Source of the DNA: a bacterium
GTDB lineage: Bacteria; Electryoneota; RPQS01
Assembly (NCBI GenBank): GCA_016703065.1
Contig: JADJCU010000001.1
Span: 930,001-994,000 of the forward strand
Direction: 5' to 3'
Length of the DNA: 64,000 nt
Part shown: one piece after another, positions 7,553 to 18,616 of the stretch
Position numbering within the stretch: the first letter of the stretch is position 1
How the letters are laid out: each line of letters begins with the position of its first letter
Position numbers and translations under genes: made by a program
The notes under the pieces: generated by a model
Seen by the model: only the letters and a program-made list of their open reading frames with translations
What the model was told of the DNA's origin: nothing
Databases searched by the model: none

Positions 7553-8887
7553 GCTTTGCCGCGCCAATCCGTGGCATTTTCTCACGCGATTCGTCCTAAC
7601 ACAGGACCCCGCGCGCGGAGACTTGGCCTATCCCGATTTCCCCTATCTGAAGGCGCTGTTGGAAGCGGCGCTTGCGCATCGTTTCCTGCTCGTTCCCAAG
7701 TCGCGGCAGATGATGGTCACATGGAGCATGATCAGTCTCCTGCTTTGGCGCGCGCTGTTTCGGCAAAGCGGAGTCTATCTCCTCCTCTCGCGTAACGAAC
7801 GCTGCGCCGAAGAGCTGCTCGACCGCGCGCGCTTTATCCTCGAACGCCTGCCGTCGCACATGCAGCCCGAGTTGAAAACCAACAATCGCTCCGAACTCGA
7901 GTTCGCCGCGCTTGGTTCGCGCTTGCTCTCGCTTCCCGCATCGCCCGACGGACCGCGCATGTATTCGCCGACCGCCGTGTTCTGGGACGAGATGGCCCCT
8001 TCCTCCGTTTGACCGGCAAATCTGGAGCGCGCTGAAACCTGCGCTGGAAAGCGGAGGGAGTTTCGTCGGAGTGTCGTCTTCCGGCGGCGCGCTCAATCTC
8101 TTCGCGTCGCTTGCCGCTCCATCCGAAGAGAGTGATCCGTCGCTGTTCCACGTTCATCGCGTCCACTACTCCGAGCATCCGGAACGCAACACCGAGCACT
8201 GGAAGAATCGTGCTGCGCGCGGTCTCTCGCAATCGCAATGGATGCGTGAACAGGAAATCTCATTTGAGTCACTCGACGACCGTGTCTACTCTGAGTTCGA
8301 TGCGGTTGTGCATATCCTTAAAGAGGGAGTTTCACCCGCGCAGAGAGTGGGAACTCTACCGCTCGATTGACTTCGGCTATCGCAAGCCGTTTGTGCTGTG
8401 GCTGCAGCGGTTGCCATCCGGCGAGTTCGTCGTCTTTGCCGAATGGGACGGAAAGGATGCCACCACGGAAGCGATGCATGCGGCGATCTTGCACACGGAT
8501 CTGCTCTTTGGACTTGCCGAGAGCGACTTCACCTTCAGCTCGTGCGATCCGGCCGGAGCCGCCGCGCAGGACAGCGGGTTGTCGCCGGTTGATGATCTCA
8601 CGCGCAACGGCATGAAACTCCGCTATCGGCCATCGCGCATTCTGCCGGGAATTGAGCGCGTCAAGTCCGCGCTGCGCGACGCCACGGGCCGGATCTCGCT
8701 GTTCGTCTCGCCGCGCTGCCGGAAGCTCATCGGCGACCTTCACGGCTATCGCTGGAATCCCGCTAAAGATGAACCGATCAAAGACGGTGACTGCGATCAC
8801 TCGCTCGACGCTTTGCGCTACTTCTTCGTTAACCTCGATGCGCACGAAGAGCGCCTTCCCTCTTCGCCCCGCATCGCCCGCTGGTAG
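7524..8887 (+). CDS. Phage large terminase subunit (two apparent frameshifts)
   Basis: Reconstructed as 453 aa, full length for a TerL packaging motor. ATPase domain: Walker A-like VPKSRQMMVTW at about residues 57-67, Walker B VFWDEMA with D155/E156, and a GVSSSGG coupling motif near residue 183. Nuclease domain: three acidic sites, D282 in RSIDFGYRKPF, D341 in SSCDPAGAA, and D424/D428 in GDCDHSLDALRY. The frame is broken twice, by one extra C in CCCC (7996-7999) and one extra G in GGG (8325-8327). Removing both gives one uninterrupted protein with every motif in place, so sequencing error is more likely than decay. The gene ends 10 nt before a hairpin terminator. Confidence 0.85.
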
Positions 8888-8896
8888 CTGACAAGA

Positions 8897-8920
8897 AGCG
8901 GCCCGGATGTCCGGGCCGCT
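8897..8920. terminator. Bidirectional hairpin terminator
   Basis: The perfect 10-bp stem AGCGGCCCGG / CCGGGCCGCT with loop ATGT lies between the convergent terminase gene (+) and the first secreted repeat-protein gene (-). It probably serves both. Confidence 0.7.
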
Positions 8921-8946
8921 GGTAACAATCGAACGTGACCTCAGGG

Positions 8947-11493
8947 TCACTCAGTCTTGACTATGCCGGTCGGTGCCGCAGGAGCCGAGAGCGCCGGATT
9001 GCAATCCCGCGTCACCACGAAAATCCGCTCCGAATCGTAGTAGCTCGCCGTGTAAATGACGCTGCCGCTAACCCAGCCGGACGCTTCCTCCGTGAATGTC
9101 GCAGGAAAGACGGCGTTCGGATCTGCCGACGACCATACCCGCACCAGCGACAAGTCCGAAACCCAGAAGCGAATGGAATACAAGTCTGCGTCGACCAACT
9201 GAATCGTCGTACTATCCACCGGCTCGCACACGGGCGTCAAACAGAAAGCGGCGTTGTTATAGACTACTGTGGGCGAGTCATCAAACACCTGAATCATCTG
9301 CCCGTCTCCGAATGGCGACGTGGCCCAATAAAACAGACACTCATCTGCAACCAACTGCGCAATGTTGATCCACCCCGTACCAATGGGACACGGCGGATCG
9401 ATGAACATGTCATACTGCATCAATTGAAATGCACCCCAATAGAGCGGAGGATAGGGCGTGCCGGTCAACAATGACGTGTAGCTATGGCTGGTCATCGTCA
9501 CGCTGTCAAGGAATTCGACATAGAACTCACGCGGGGCATCCAGACAGCCTATCGTGCTTGCGAACCCCCAGAAACGTACGCCACCGATCTCGGTGTCCGC
9601 ATCGAAATAGTCCCAGTATTTGTAGAGACTGTTTACGGCGGATGGATACCCGGTCCCCGGTTCATCCGGAACGAATGGAGGTTGACTGACTGCCGAGTTG
9701 GGACCGCAAGTCGGTCTCGTGAAACACGCGCCCGTGGAGCAAGGCTCCATCAACGTGAAGATACCATCGTACAGTCCACAATCTGTCAATGACATGACAA
9801 TACACTGCGGATTCTCCGGTTCGCCGATGCAGCATGAACCCCAGCATTCAGTCACGGACAGCGTATAAGGTCCGCAGTTCCCCGTCGACCAGCCGTCCAC
9901 GGTCAGGTAATAGCCGCCTGCACTCAGGTGCTGACAAGGTATGGCGGAGAGCATCCAGCCGCCGCACCCGCCGTCCGCCCATGAGATGGCTCCGTCGCAG
10001 CAACTCTGCGAGAGAAACATGAAGCTGTCCCAGATGCTGTCGTCATTGCAGAGGGAGAAGGTCCAGTCCGATTCGTATGGAATGTTCACATAGTACGCAA
10101 TCTCTTCGCTCGGCTGAAATCCGCAGTCGTCGTATCTTCCGCACGTATTCCAACTGTGAGCTCCCGGTGCAGTCATGGCGAAGTCAATCACGCAGCCGTT
10201 GGCAGGGATGAGGTCCAAGCGGACGCGGTAATTGCGCAATCCCAGGATTCCGGTCGTCACCAGTGGCGCGACAAACAGCGCGTAGGTTCCGGGAGCCAAG
10301 CTCTGTGTCGTGAAGACCCCGACCGAACAAGGGTAAATGGCCCCACTGCTGTAGTAGATGTTGACAGGGCAGCCGCCGGAAGTAACAAAGATGTGCGCCG
10401 GGAACTCGCTTTCGAGATAGATGTCCAGCGAGCAGGCCTCCGTCAATGTAAACCGATAGAAGTCCGTGTCGCGCCGGTCGCCGCCCCATGGATCGCGGTA
10501 GGTGAAGCCGTTGCCGCACACCCATGTGAACGGCTGAATGCTGCCCCACAACTCTATTTCAACGTTGTTGCAGGCGCCGTTACAATCTGAAAATACATTC
10601 ACTGTGTCGGCGTACTCAAAGCACTCATAGACATCACCCGATTGACAAACCACGTCACACAAATCATGCAACAAAATCGAATACGCGCCCGAGTTGGCGC
10701 CGTATCCGTCGACGATGATATAATACGTCTGTCCGGCATTCATGTTGAGGTACAAACGAGATTGCAGGCCGTAGTAGTCGTCATTGCAGCCAACCTGTGT
10801 GTTTCCGGGGCACGCGCCGCCGGTGTTGACATACAAGTATGTGTCGTAGCTTGAACCCTGCAGGGAGATTTCGTAGTAGTTTGTTGCGACCGGAGTAAAT
10901 TGATAGATGACGTCAGGCGCGTTGGTCGTGTTGCAAGGTGTGATGGGGTTGTAGTTGTTTACATATCCCGCCGTTGTGCCCGTGAAGGAGATTGGCACGC
11001 CGATCATTGTCAGAGCGGGACAGGCGTCCGTGCCTTGATCGAGCGGATTGGGCTGCGGACGATTCACGTCGCGCTGCGCATAAAGGTCGTTCAATTGAGA
11101 CTTGATGTTCGTGAAGATGACGGGGTCCAATCCCGACGAACTGACTCCGCCCGTCAATTGCAGTTCCAACTCCCGGATTTGCGCTTCAAGCGGTGAAGTC
11201 GGCGCAGCAACCGTGCCGTTGTGTTGTTGACCCAGTGGTATCGCTGTCGGAGGTTCCGTGACCCGAACATTTCCAACATGGCCGCGAACGAGAGGCAGTA
11301 GTTCCTGAATCCGCGCTTGCCATGCCGGATCGGGAGTCTCTCCGTTGTCTCGAGCGGCTTTCTGCTTCAACTCAAGTTCAGCAATTTCAATTCGCGGGTT
11401 GCTGAGAGAGCTCGGCGCATTTGTTGCCGTATTGGAAGCATAAGACAGCATAGTCGCGCACACTACCGCAAATATCATCATTAAACGTATCAT
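8947..11493 (-). CDS. Secreted CNDD-repeat protein, paralog 1 of a tandem trio
   Basis: 848 aa with a signal peptide (residues 1-20). A coiled-coil-like region follows (ELKQKAARDNGE; LEAQIRELELQL), then PLDQGTDACPA, the start of a PPC-like beta-sandwich of about 100 residues. That domain carries SSYDTYLYVNTGGACPGNTQ followed by CNDDYYGLQSR and YYIIVDGYG. A further eight or so cysteine-rich blocks follow, including SDWTFSLCNDD, and a C-terminal domain ends in SLVRVWSSADPNAVFP. There is no type IX sorting tail, so it is secreted or attached by another route. Start: ATG with AGGAG 6 nt upstream. It has the same architecture as the next two genes, so they arose by tandem duplication. A role in adhesion or polymer binding is a guess. 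Confidence 0.8.
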   Translation of the reverse strand: MIRLMMIFAVVCATMLSYASNTATNAPSSLSNPRIEIAELELKQKAARDNGETPDPAWQARIQELLPLVRGHVGNVRVTEPPTAIPLGQQHNGTVAAPTSPLEAQIRELELQLTGGVSSSGLDPVIFTNIKSQLNDLYAQRDVNRPQPNPLDQGTDACPALTMIGVPISFTGTTAGYVNNYNPITPCNTTNAPDVIYQFTPVATNYYEISLQGSSYDTYLYVNTGGACPGNTQVGCNDDYYGLQSRLYLNMNAGQTYYIIVDGYGANSGAYSILLHDLCDVVCQSGDVYECFEYADTVNVFSDCNGACNNVEIELWGSIQPFTWVCGNGFTYRDPWGGDRRDTDFYRFTLTEACSLDIYLESEFPAHIFVTSGGCPVNIYYSSGAIYPCSVGVFTTQSLAPGTYALFVAPLVTTGILGLRNYRVRLDLIPANGCVIDFAMTAPGAHSWNTCGRYDDCGFQPSEEIAYYVNIPYESDWTFSLCNDDSIWDSFMFLSQSCCDGAISWADGGCGGWMLSAIPCQHLSAGGYYLTVDGWSTGNCGPYTLSVTECWGSCCIGEPENPQCIVMSLTDCGLYDGIFTLMEPCSTGACFTRPTCGPNSAVSQPPFVPDEPGTGYPSAVNSLYKYWDYFDADTEIGGVRFWGFASTIGCLDAPREFYVEFLDSVTMTSHSYTSLLTGTPYPPLYWGAFQLMQYDMFIDPPCPIGTGWINIAQLVADECLFYWATSPFGDGQMIQVFDDSPTVVYNNAAFCLTPVCEPVDSTTIQLVDADLYSIRFWVSDLSLVRVWSSADPNAVFPATFTEEASGWVSGSVIYTASYYDSERIFVVTRDCNPALSAPAAPTGIVKTE

Positions 11494-11562
11494 AGCTGGC
11501 TCCTTGTGTAGGTCCTACAAGAATATCTTCACGCGCTCAGGCAATGTCAAGGCTTTTTCTCC

Positions 11563-11590
11563 AAAAAAAACGGCCCGTTGCCGGGCCGCT
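11563..11590 (-). terminator. Intrinsic terminator of paralog 2
   Basis: On the minus strand, the stem CGGCCCG/CGGGCCG (11571-11577 / 11582-11588) is followed by a run of eight T. It serves the gene ending at 11617. Confidence 0.75.
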
Positions 11591-11616
11591 TTGAGTCGAA
11601 TCAGTTGCTCTGCGAA

Positions 11617-14237
11617 CTATCTCTGCACTGGCGCGGCAGGACTAAACGGACTGCTGATCACCTGCACCGGGCTGTCGCCACCTTCAGGCGAAGTCAATAA
11701 CGGCGCACATTCCATGGTGACCACGAAGATCATCTCGTAGGCCGGAATGTCCGGTGAAAAGAATGAGTAGGTGAAGGTTCCAGCAGAAAGATTGCCGCCC
11801 ACCAGGACGTTGTAGGAAGTCGGGAAGACCGCATTCGGATCGGTTGACCACCACAGGGTTACGTAGCCGGCCGGCTGCCACCAACGCAATGTGTAGGCAT
11901 CCTCGATGCCCGTGTATAGCTCAATCGTGACGCTGTCCGGCGCAGCGCACTTGCCGCCCAAACAGAAAGCCAATTCATGCGTGGTTTGGTACGGCGTGCC
12001 GCCGAGATAGTCTTCGAAAGCACGGATCCCGTTGCCCAACACCGTGACTGACCAGTAGAAATGACAGTTATCCGAGTTCATTTCCACGATGCGCACGTAG
12101 CCATCGGAGATCGTGCACGGTGTGGGCAGGAACGTGTTGAACTCAACGATCTGATAAGCGCCCCAGTAGACAGCAGGCAGCACCGTTCCCGTCAGCGTCA
12201 CGGCGTACGTCTGCGTCACGTTGTTCACGCTGTCAATGAACAGGATTTCAAAGTCCCGCGCGCCGGTCGCGCAACTTGCATCGCCCAACACAACGCCCCA
12301 GAACTTCACCGAGTGAATATCACCAACTACTGAGAAGTCTTCGTATTGCCTCCAGTCGGTGCTGGGATCGGACTGGAACGCATTCCAGTCTTCATCCGGC
12401 AGCGCGGGAAGCTGGCTATACAGCGCATCACCGCTGCACGTCGGACGCGTGTAGCATGCTCCCGACGAACACGGCTCGGCGAACGTGAAACTGCCGCCTA
12501 ACCCGATGCACATGCTGTTTGTGCCATATGCGCAGGCCGGATTCCCCGAATCGCCGTAACAGCATGAGCCAATGCACTCATACACATTCAATTCGAACTC
12601 GCCGCACGAGCCTGTGGAAAAGCCTTCAACGGAGAGATAATACACACCCGCCGACAACGGCAAACAGTTGATCGTGGACAGCGGGTAGCCGCAGCCGTCG
12701 TCGTCCGAGGCAATGACGGTCGAACAGCAATTCTGAGTCAAGTAAATCACCGGATCCCAGCTCGGGTCCGAATTGCAGAGCGAGAAGGTCCAATCCGACG
12801 TGTAGGGAATCACCACGGCATAGGTCTTCTCTTCGCTGTCCCGCAAGTTGCAGTCGTTGCCCGCGCCGCAGGTGTTGTCGGAAAGAGAAGCCGGAGCCGT
12901 GACGTTGCCGTCCAGCGTGCAAGCGCAGGGAACCAGGTCCACGCGCATCCGATAGTCGTACAGTGCGTCAAGTCCCGAATACACGGTAGGCACGACCACC
13001 ACGGCATAGGAACCGGGCTGAAGGCAAGACGTGATAAACGTCGCAGTCGAACAGGAATAACCCCACGCCGGCAGGACCTCAAGAATGTTCCACGGGCAAC
13101 TACCGCCGGTGATGAGGATCTGCGAGCCGAACTCGGCGCGAATCGTCACTGCCAAGGAGCAGGCCTCCGTCAGCGTGATGCGGTAGGCATCTACATCCCG
13201 AGTATTGCCGCTGTCAGCGTTGGTGTATGTGAAACTGCGGCCGCAAATCGTTTGAAACGGAGGATATCCTGAAACGACTCTACTCCGCCGTAGAACGTTG
13301 GGTCACAGCCGCCGTCGCAATCTGTCGCTTCGTTGCCCGCGCCCCGGAATTCGCCCGCGCACTCCGGAATGTCCGTCGGCTCGCAGTCCACGTTGCAGTT
13401 GGACGTGATGCTCAACGCGTAGGCGCCGGTGCCGGTGGAGAATCCGTCCACAATGATGAAATACGTCATAACTTCAAAAAGGTTCAGCGTGAGCTGCGAG
13501 TTGAGACCCGCGCCGCCGTCATCATCACACGCGACCTGCACCGTGCCCGGGCAGGCGCCGGTTGTGTTGATCCACAGATACGTGTCGTACGAGCTGCCGT
13601 CCAACGAAATCGTATACGTCCCCGTGAACGGAGGCACAAAGGAATAGATCACATCGTTGGAATTCGTGTTGTTGGGGCAAACACCCGGATTCAGCAATCC
13701 ATAGTTATTCGCCATGCCTACCGTCGTGCCGTTGTCGGTGTAGGGAACGCCCGTCACCACGGTGGCCGGACAGACATCCGCGCCCTGATCAAGCGGGTTG
13801 CGCTCGCGGTTGATCGGGCGCTGCGCGTAGAGCAGATTCAACTGCTCTTTGACACTGAGGAACGTCACGTCATCTGCTTGCCTGCTGAGACCTTGCATGA
13901 GTTGCAGCTCCAGCTCCTGAATCTGCTGCTCGAGCGGCGACAGCACCTGAGGGCGAATGATCGCACGCGCGCCGAAACCGTCGTTTTCCACTGAACGAAA
14001 CGCCGTGGCGGGCACCTTCGAGCGATGCCCCTTGATCAGCGGAATCAGTTCATTCATCCTCACGACCAGCGCGGGGTCAATTGCATTACCAGCCTGTTTC
14101 GCGGAGGCAATCTGCGCCTCAATCTGCGCAAGCTCGACGGCGGGCGATTTCTGGGTCGGACTCAACAAGCCTGACGATTGCGCCTGCACGCACGCAACAC
14201 AAGCCAAAACAAATACTAAAAAAATCCATCTCTGCAT
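11617..14237 (-). CDS. Secreted CNDD-repeat protein, paralog 2 (one apparent frameshift)
   Basis: Reconstructed as one gene of about 870 aa. The signal peptide MQRWIFLVFVLACVACVQAQ uses the ATG at 14237, which has GGAG 6 nt upstream; an in-frame ATG 12 nt further up lacks this spacing. The layout matches paralog 1: coiled-coil segment, PLDQGADVCPA, SSYDTYLWINTTGACPGT, CDDDGGAGLNSQL, then EACSLAVTIRAEF, SDWTFSLCNSDPSWDP and a C-terminal YVTLWWSTDPNAVFP domain. The frame breaks at 13259-13263. Adding one C to the coding-strand ATCCTCCG gives DIPPFQTICGRSFTYTN, which aligns with the equivalent segments of both sister genes. There is no type IX sorting tail. Confidence 0.75.
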
Positions 14238-14370
14238 GTTCAGCTCCATAGTTAATTTTCAACTGCAATTCCCTACAATTAAATAATATCGCTAAATATT
14301 CCTCGTTCTGTCAAGTTTATAGGCCAAATATGTCTACCCGTGTTTGAAGTCCGCAACCTCGCAAAACGGA

Positions 14371-14395
14371 AGCGGCCCGGGAAAACCGGGCCGCG
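14371..14395 (-). terminator. Hairpin terminator of paralog 3
   Basis: The perfect 9-bp stem GCGGCCCGG (14372-14380) / CCGGGCCGC (14386-14394) with loop GAAAA lies 29 nt past the end of the gene to its right. Confidence 0.65.
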
Positions 14396-14422
14396 TCAGG
14401 TGAGTGAGCTGTATCGCGCAGA

Positions 14423-16837
14423 CTATTCGATGAGCTGGAAAATGTCGGATCGCTCAATCGCTATCGGAGGCGGGCCGCACTGATTCGTGACGACGTAACG
14501 CTCCTGCGGATCAATCGAGTTATGCTGAATCAGATAGTAGCCGGCCGGCAGATAGGCGCCGGCAACTGCCGTGTAGGTGGCCGGGAAGATCGCGTCGACA
14601 TTCGTCGAATGCCAGAGTGTCGCGTAACCTTGCTCAACTTGACGGAAGTGAATCGGATAGAAGTTCGTCTGGAAAATCTCGATGAACACGCTGTCCGGCG
14701 CTGCACAGCCGCGTTCCAAACAGAGCGACATATCCACGGGCAGAACGGTCGGACCGCCGCTCGTGTGAATGACCACGTTGCCATTGCCCTGCGGCGATGA
14801 GACCCACGCAAATACGCAGGCGTCACCGTCCGTGCTTTTCACCTGCACACGACCGGAGAGAATATTGCAATCAGTCGGCAAATCCACATCGTATTGATAG
14901 ACCGGGAAGTTCGGCCCGTAGTTCTGCGGCATCAGGTAGCCGATCGCCGAGGCGTTGTAGGTCTGCACCGCCGGCCCCGCCGAACTGTCCACGAACGTTA
15001 TCTGGAAGGAGCACGGCTGATTGATGCACGGTTGACCGTTGGTATAGTCTGTGAACAGACCCCAGAAACGGATCGAAGAAATCGGCCCCGATGCGCCGTA
15101 GTCTTCCCACAGGCCGTAGTTGATGTAGGTGTCCGAGGCAATCGCCGTCCACGCCTCCGTTGGCAGATGCGGCAACTGTGCGAGCTGGGAACTGTCTTCG
15201 CACTGCGGGCGCACGCCGCACACTTCGGGCGCGCACTGCTGCCCTTGTGTAAACTCGCCGCCCAGTTGCGCGCACTCCGACTGCGACATGAACGCGCATT
15301 GACGATTGTAGTAATCGCCGCCGTAGCAACACGAGCCTGCGCATACGAATGCCTGCAGGTAGAACTGAGCACAGTCCCAGGCGTTGACGCCTTCAATCGT
15401 CAAATAGTAATTGCCCGGCTGCAACGGCACGCAGTCAATCTTCGCGTGTCCGTTCGGTCCGCAGCCATCCTCGCTCTGCGCAATGATTCCGCCGCTGCAT
15501 TCCGAAGTGAGATACAGGTAGTTATTCCAACCAATTCCGGTGTTGCAGAGTTGGAATGTCCAATCGGATGCATACGGAATCACGACGCAATAGGTTGCGT
15601 CGTCACTCGGTCGCAGTGAGTTATGTGAAATGCCGTCACAGCCGTTGGCCGTAAAGGACGCCGGCGCCATGAAGCTGCCGTCAACACGGCAGCCGGAGCA
15701 GGGGATCGGGTCAATCTTGAACAGATACGACTTCGGCGTCGTCATCCCCGAGTAGAAGTTCGGCGAGAGCTCAAATGAATAGGTTCCTGCCGGCAGACAT
15801 TGCGTAACATACGTTCCGCCATTGCAGGCCGGGATGTTCAGCAGCGAAACGAAGTTTTGCGGCAAGCAGAAGCCGTACTCATTGATCTGCACGTTATATG
15901 AAAACGTGGCAAACATGGTTAACGAGAGACTGCACGGTTCGGTCAACGTGAAGAAGTAGCTGTCATTGTCGCGAATGCTGATGTTGTTCGGGTCCTGATA
16001 GGTGAAGCACTCGCCGCGCTGAAACTGACACAAGTTCATCGGCTGCCACTGCGGAAAGCCGCCGTACCACTGATTGTTACAGCCGCCGTTGCAGTCCCAC
16101 GCTGCGTGCGACGGATCGCCCACCGCTTCCGCGCACTCCTGCTGCCAATCGTTCTGATTCCCGACCGGGCCGCAGTCAATGTTCAGGTTCAAGACAAAAT
16201 TCCCCGAATACGTAAACCAACCGTCGACAATAATCCAGTAGGACTGCCCGGCGTACAACCACGCCTGTACACGCGATTGCAGTCCGTAGTAGTCGTCGTT
16301 ACAATCGAGTTGCGTGGTGCCGGGACAGGCGCCGCCGGTGCGAATGGACAGGTACGTATCGAAGTCGCTGCCTTGCGTGTCGAAAATGTAGTTCCCCGTG
16401 TTGGCAGGAACGAAGCGGTAGATCTTATCCGGCGCTGTGGGTGTGCTCGGAATAGGACACGGGCCCTCGGGTGTGAAATTGTTCGCCGCACCAATCGTCG
16501 TACCGTAGTCCGTCCACGGCTGGATGTTGTTCGGCATATCCACCGCCGGGCAGGCATCCGCGCCGTCATCCAGCGGATCATGCTCGCGCGGACGCTGTTC
16601 GTAGAGCGCGTTCAATTGCGCTTTCAACTGCGCGTAGGTCACATCATCGAGTGGACTCGAGTGCCCGGCATTCTGGAGCCGCCGCTCCAAATCCAGAATC
16701 TGCTGCTCAAGTTCGGATGATGCGCCCAAGTAGATCGGGGACTCCGGGTAAAAGTCAATTCCCTCCGCATTCATGTCTGCATAAACCTGACCCACAACCA
16801 CTAACACCAACAGCAACAATGTCTTCATCATGCGCAT
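14423..16837 (-). CDS. Secreted CNDD-repeat protein, paralog 3
   Basis: 804 aa from the ATG at 16837, chosen because it starts a clean signal peptide (MMKTLLLLVLVVVGQVYA) and has AGGGG upstream. The open frame extends further but only through the terminator of the next gene. Domains: coiled-coil LEQQILDLERRLQNAG, then PLDDGADACPA, the PPC-like unit with GSDFDTYLSIRTGGACPGT and CNDDYYGLQSR, several cysteine-rich beta blocks including SDWTFQLCNTG, and a C-terminal YATLWHSTNVDAIFP domain. About 30 cysteines suggest disulphide stabilisation outside the cytoplasm. There is no sorting tail. It is the third member of the tandem trio. Confidence 0.8.
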   Translation of the reverse strand: MRMMKTLLLLVLVVVGQVYADMNAEGIDFYPESPIYLGASSELEQQILDLERRLQNAGHSSPLDDVTYAQLKAQLNALYEQRPREHDPLDDGADACPAVDMPNNIQPWTDYGTTIGAANNFTPEGPCPIPSTPTAPDKIYRFVPANTGNYIFDTQGSDFDTYLSIRTGGACPGTTQLDCNDDYYGLQSRVQAWLYAGQSYWIIVDGWFTYSGNFVLNLNIDCGPVGNQNDWQQECAEAVGDPSHAAWDCNGGCNNQWYGGFPQWQPMNLCQFQRGECFTYQDPNNISIRDNDSYFFTLTEPCSLSLTMFATFSYNVQINEYGFCLPQNFVSLLNIPACNGGTYVTQCLPAGTYSFELSPNFYSGMTTPKSYLFKIDPIPCSGCRVDGSFMAPASFTANGCDGISHNSLRPSDDATYCVVIPYASDWTFQLCNTGIGWNNYLYLTSECSGGIIAQSEDGCGPNGHAKIDCVPLQPGNYYLTIEGVNAWDCAQFYLQAFVCAGSCCYGGDYYNRQCAFMSQSECAQLGGEFTQGQQCAPEVCGVRPQCEDSSQLAQLPHLPTEAWTAIASDTYINYGLWEDYGASGPISSIRFWGLFTDYTNGQPCINQPCSFQITFVDSSAGPAVQTYNASAIGYLMPQNYGPNFPVYQYDVDLPTDCNILSGRVQVKSTDGDACVFAWVSSPQGNGNVVIHTSGGPTVLPVDMSLCLERGCAAPDSVFIEIFQTNFYPIHFRQVEQGYATLWHSTNVDAIFPATYTAVAGAYLPAGYYLIQHNSIDPQERYVVTNQCGPPPIAIERSDIFQLIE

Positions 16838-16910
16838 GTGTCTACCCCTTGAGTTTGAAAGTGCCACAATGTAAGGCAATTGTGAGCGTGTGTCAATGCA
16901 TCCGCGAGCG

Positions 16911-16947
16911 AAACAAAAAAAAGTGCGGCCCGGTCGCCCGAGCCGCA
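16911..16947 (-). terminator. Intrinsic terminator of the type IX-sorted propeller gene
   Basis: The stem TGCGGC(C)CGG / CCGAGCCGCA (16924-16947) is followed on the minus strand by a T-rich tail, the complement of AAACAAAAAA at 16911-16920. Confidence 0.7.
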
Positions 16948-16994
16948 TCTGATTTCAAATCGCGGCGGCACCGCTGCGGGTGCCCCGCAACCGG

Positions 16995-18446
16995 TCACTT
17001 CAACAAGACTGCCTTCTGTGTCGCGCTAAACTGTGGCGACGCGAGTTGCACGAAGTACGTGCCGCTGGAAAGATTCGCGCCGTTGAATTGCATCGAGTGC
17101 GTTCCCGCACCAAGTCTGCCACTGAAGATTTCGTTCACTTCTCTCCCCAACATATCAAACACTACCAACCGTCCGGTCACTTCGCGCGGCAAGTCAAACC
17201 TGATATTCGCCGTGTTGTTGAACGGATTGGGGTAGATGGGGTGGAGAGAGAACGCTGCAGAAATCGGGGACGAGCCTTCGGTGGAAAGAGCGGGATCCGG
17301 GCCGGTTCTGACCAACCAGATGTCCCAATCAATTGCGCCAAATGACAAAGTCTGCCCGCCCAATATGAATCCGCCGTCGGATGTGACAGCGACCGATTCG
17401 CAATATTCACCATTACCACCGCCAAACGTACGACTCCACAGCAATGCGCCCGTGGAAGACAGCCGGACGAGCCAAAAATCGTCGTTTCCCACGCCAAATG
17501 AATAGCTCGAACCCGCGAGAATGTACCCGCCGTCTGATGTTTGCTGAAGCGAGTAGCAGAAGTCGTTAAATACTCCACCGTAAGTGTGAAGCCACTCGAG
17601 CGTCCCGTTGCCGTCCGTTTTTACGAGATAGAAGTCTCGGTCATCAGAGACACCGCTCTGTGTATGGCCGGCCAACGCAAAGCCGCCATCAGAGGTCTTT
17701 ATCATGTCGTAGGCAACATCATTCGTGGCCCAGCCGAAGGTCCGACTCCAAAGCATCTGGCCAGCCGAATTCGTTCTCACGAGCCACGCGTCCGCTTCAC
17801 CTGCGCCAAAGGACATGGTAAAACCGGCAAGTGCGTAGCCCCCGTCGGCAAGCTGCTCGATCGCATAGCAGATGTCCGTTGAATTTCCGCCGAACGTCTG
17901 AGTCCACTGGTCTTCGCCTGCCGCATCCGATTTGATCAACCAAAAATCCGCGCCACCGGCACCGTACGAGCTTGTTTCACCACCAAGTGCAAATCCGCCA
18001 TCGGATGTTTCTACAAGCGCATTGGCAAGATCCCTGGATGCGCCGCCCCAATAGCTGATGGTTTGGGGATCACCAGCCGCTGTGTAGGTCGCGAAGTAAA
18101 CATCTTCTTGCCCTCCGCCATATGACGTCGTCAGTCCTGCCATGGCGTAGCCGCCACCGGTACGCGCCACAACATCGTTCGCATCCTCCGTCAACCCGCC
18201 GCCCAGCATGCGCGTCCATTCAGCGTTCCCGTTGACATCCGTCTTGACCAACCACGCGTCAACATCCGATGGACTGAAATTCGTTCTTCCCGCCAGAATA
18301 AATCCACCGTCGGTAGTCTCGTCGACAGACTTGCAAAGATCAGCGCCCGTCCCCCCGTACAGGCGGCTCCACAGGCTATCAACGGGTTGCGCCATGACGC
18401 CGCACGCCAATCCAGCTATTAACAGTAGGAGAATCAGACTTTTCAT
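16995..18446 (-). CDS. Secreted beta-propeller-like protein with type IX sorting domain
   Basis: 483 aa. Signal peptide residues 1-19 (LILLLLIAGLACGVMA). Residues ~25-390 consist of about seven ~50-residue repeats of the pattern W-x-R-x-(Y/F)-G-G ... TSDGGFALAG ... DFWLVK-TD-x-x-G, which form delta-60-like propeller blades (for example SDGGFILGGQTLSFGAIDWD). The last ~80 residues are a classic sorting domain: YPNPFNNTANIRFDLP, VVFDMLGREV, SSGTYFVQL and a terminal KAVLLK. The protein should be exported by Sec, then moved across the outer membrane by the type IX system and anchored at the surface. The sorting domain is nearly identical to that of the next gene. Confidence 0.85.
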   Translation of the reverse strand: MKSLILLLLIAGLACGVMAQPVDSLWSRLYGGTGADLCKSVDETTDGGFILAGRTNFSPSDVDAWLVKTDVNGNAEWTRMLGGGLTEDANDVVARTGGGYAMAGLTTSYGGGQEDVYFATYTAAGDPQTISYWGGASRDLANALVETSDGGFALGGETSSYGAGGADFWLIKSDAAGEDQWTQTFGGNSTDICYAIEQLADGGYALAGFTMSFGAGEADAWLVRTNSAGQMLWSRTFGWATNDVAYDMIKTSDGGFALAGHTQSGVSDDRDFYLVKTDGNGTLEWLHTYGGVFNDFCYSLQQTSDGGYILAGSSYSFGVGNDDFWLVRLSSTGALLWSRTFGGGNGEYCESVAVTSDGGFILGGQTLSFGAIDWDIWLVRTGPDPALSTEGSSPISAAFSLHPIYPNPFNNTANIRFDLPREVTGRLVVFDMLGREVNEIFSGRLGAGTHSMQFNGANLSSGTYFVQLASPQFSATQKAVLLK

Positions 18447-18570
18447 CTCTCGACCTCGCTGTCCATTTTTGGATAAAGAACTCTATTTTTAATATCGATA
18501 AAGCAATTACGAATGTCAAGCAGATTCGAATTCAACCCAAAATTGTTCGCAACGGCGACTGTCATAGGAA

Positions 18571-18598
18571 AAGAGCGGCCTTGCGGGCCGCCCTTCAC
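18571..18598 (-). terminator. Hairpin terminator
   Basis: The stem GCGGCC (18575-18580) / GGCCGC (18586-18591) lies 26 nt beyond the stop of the LVIVD-repeat gene to its right. Confidence 0.55.
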
Positions 18599-18616
18599 AA
18601 TTAGGTCTTTCGTTGG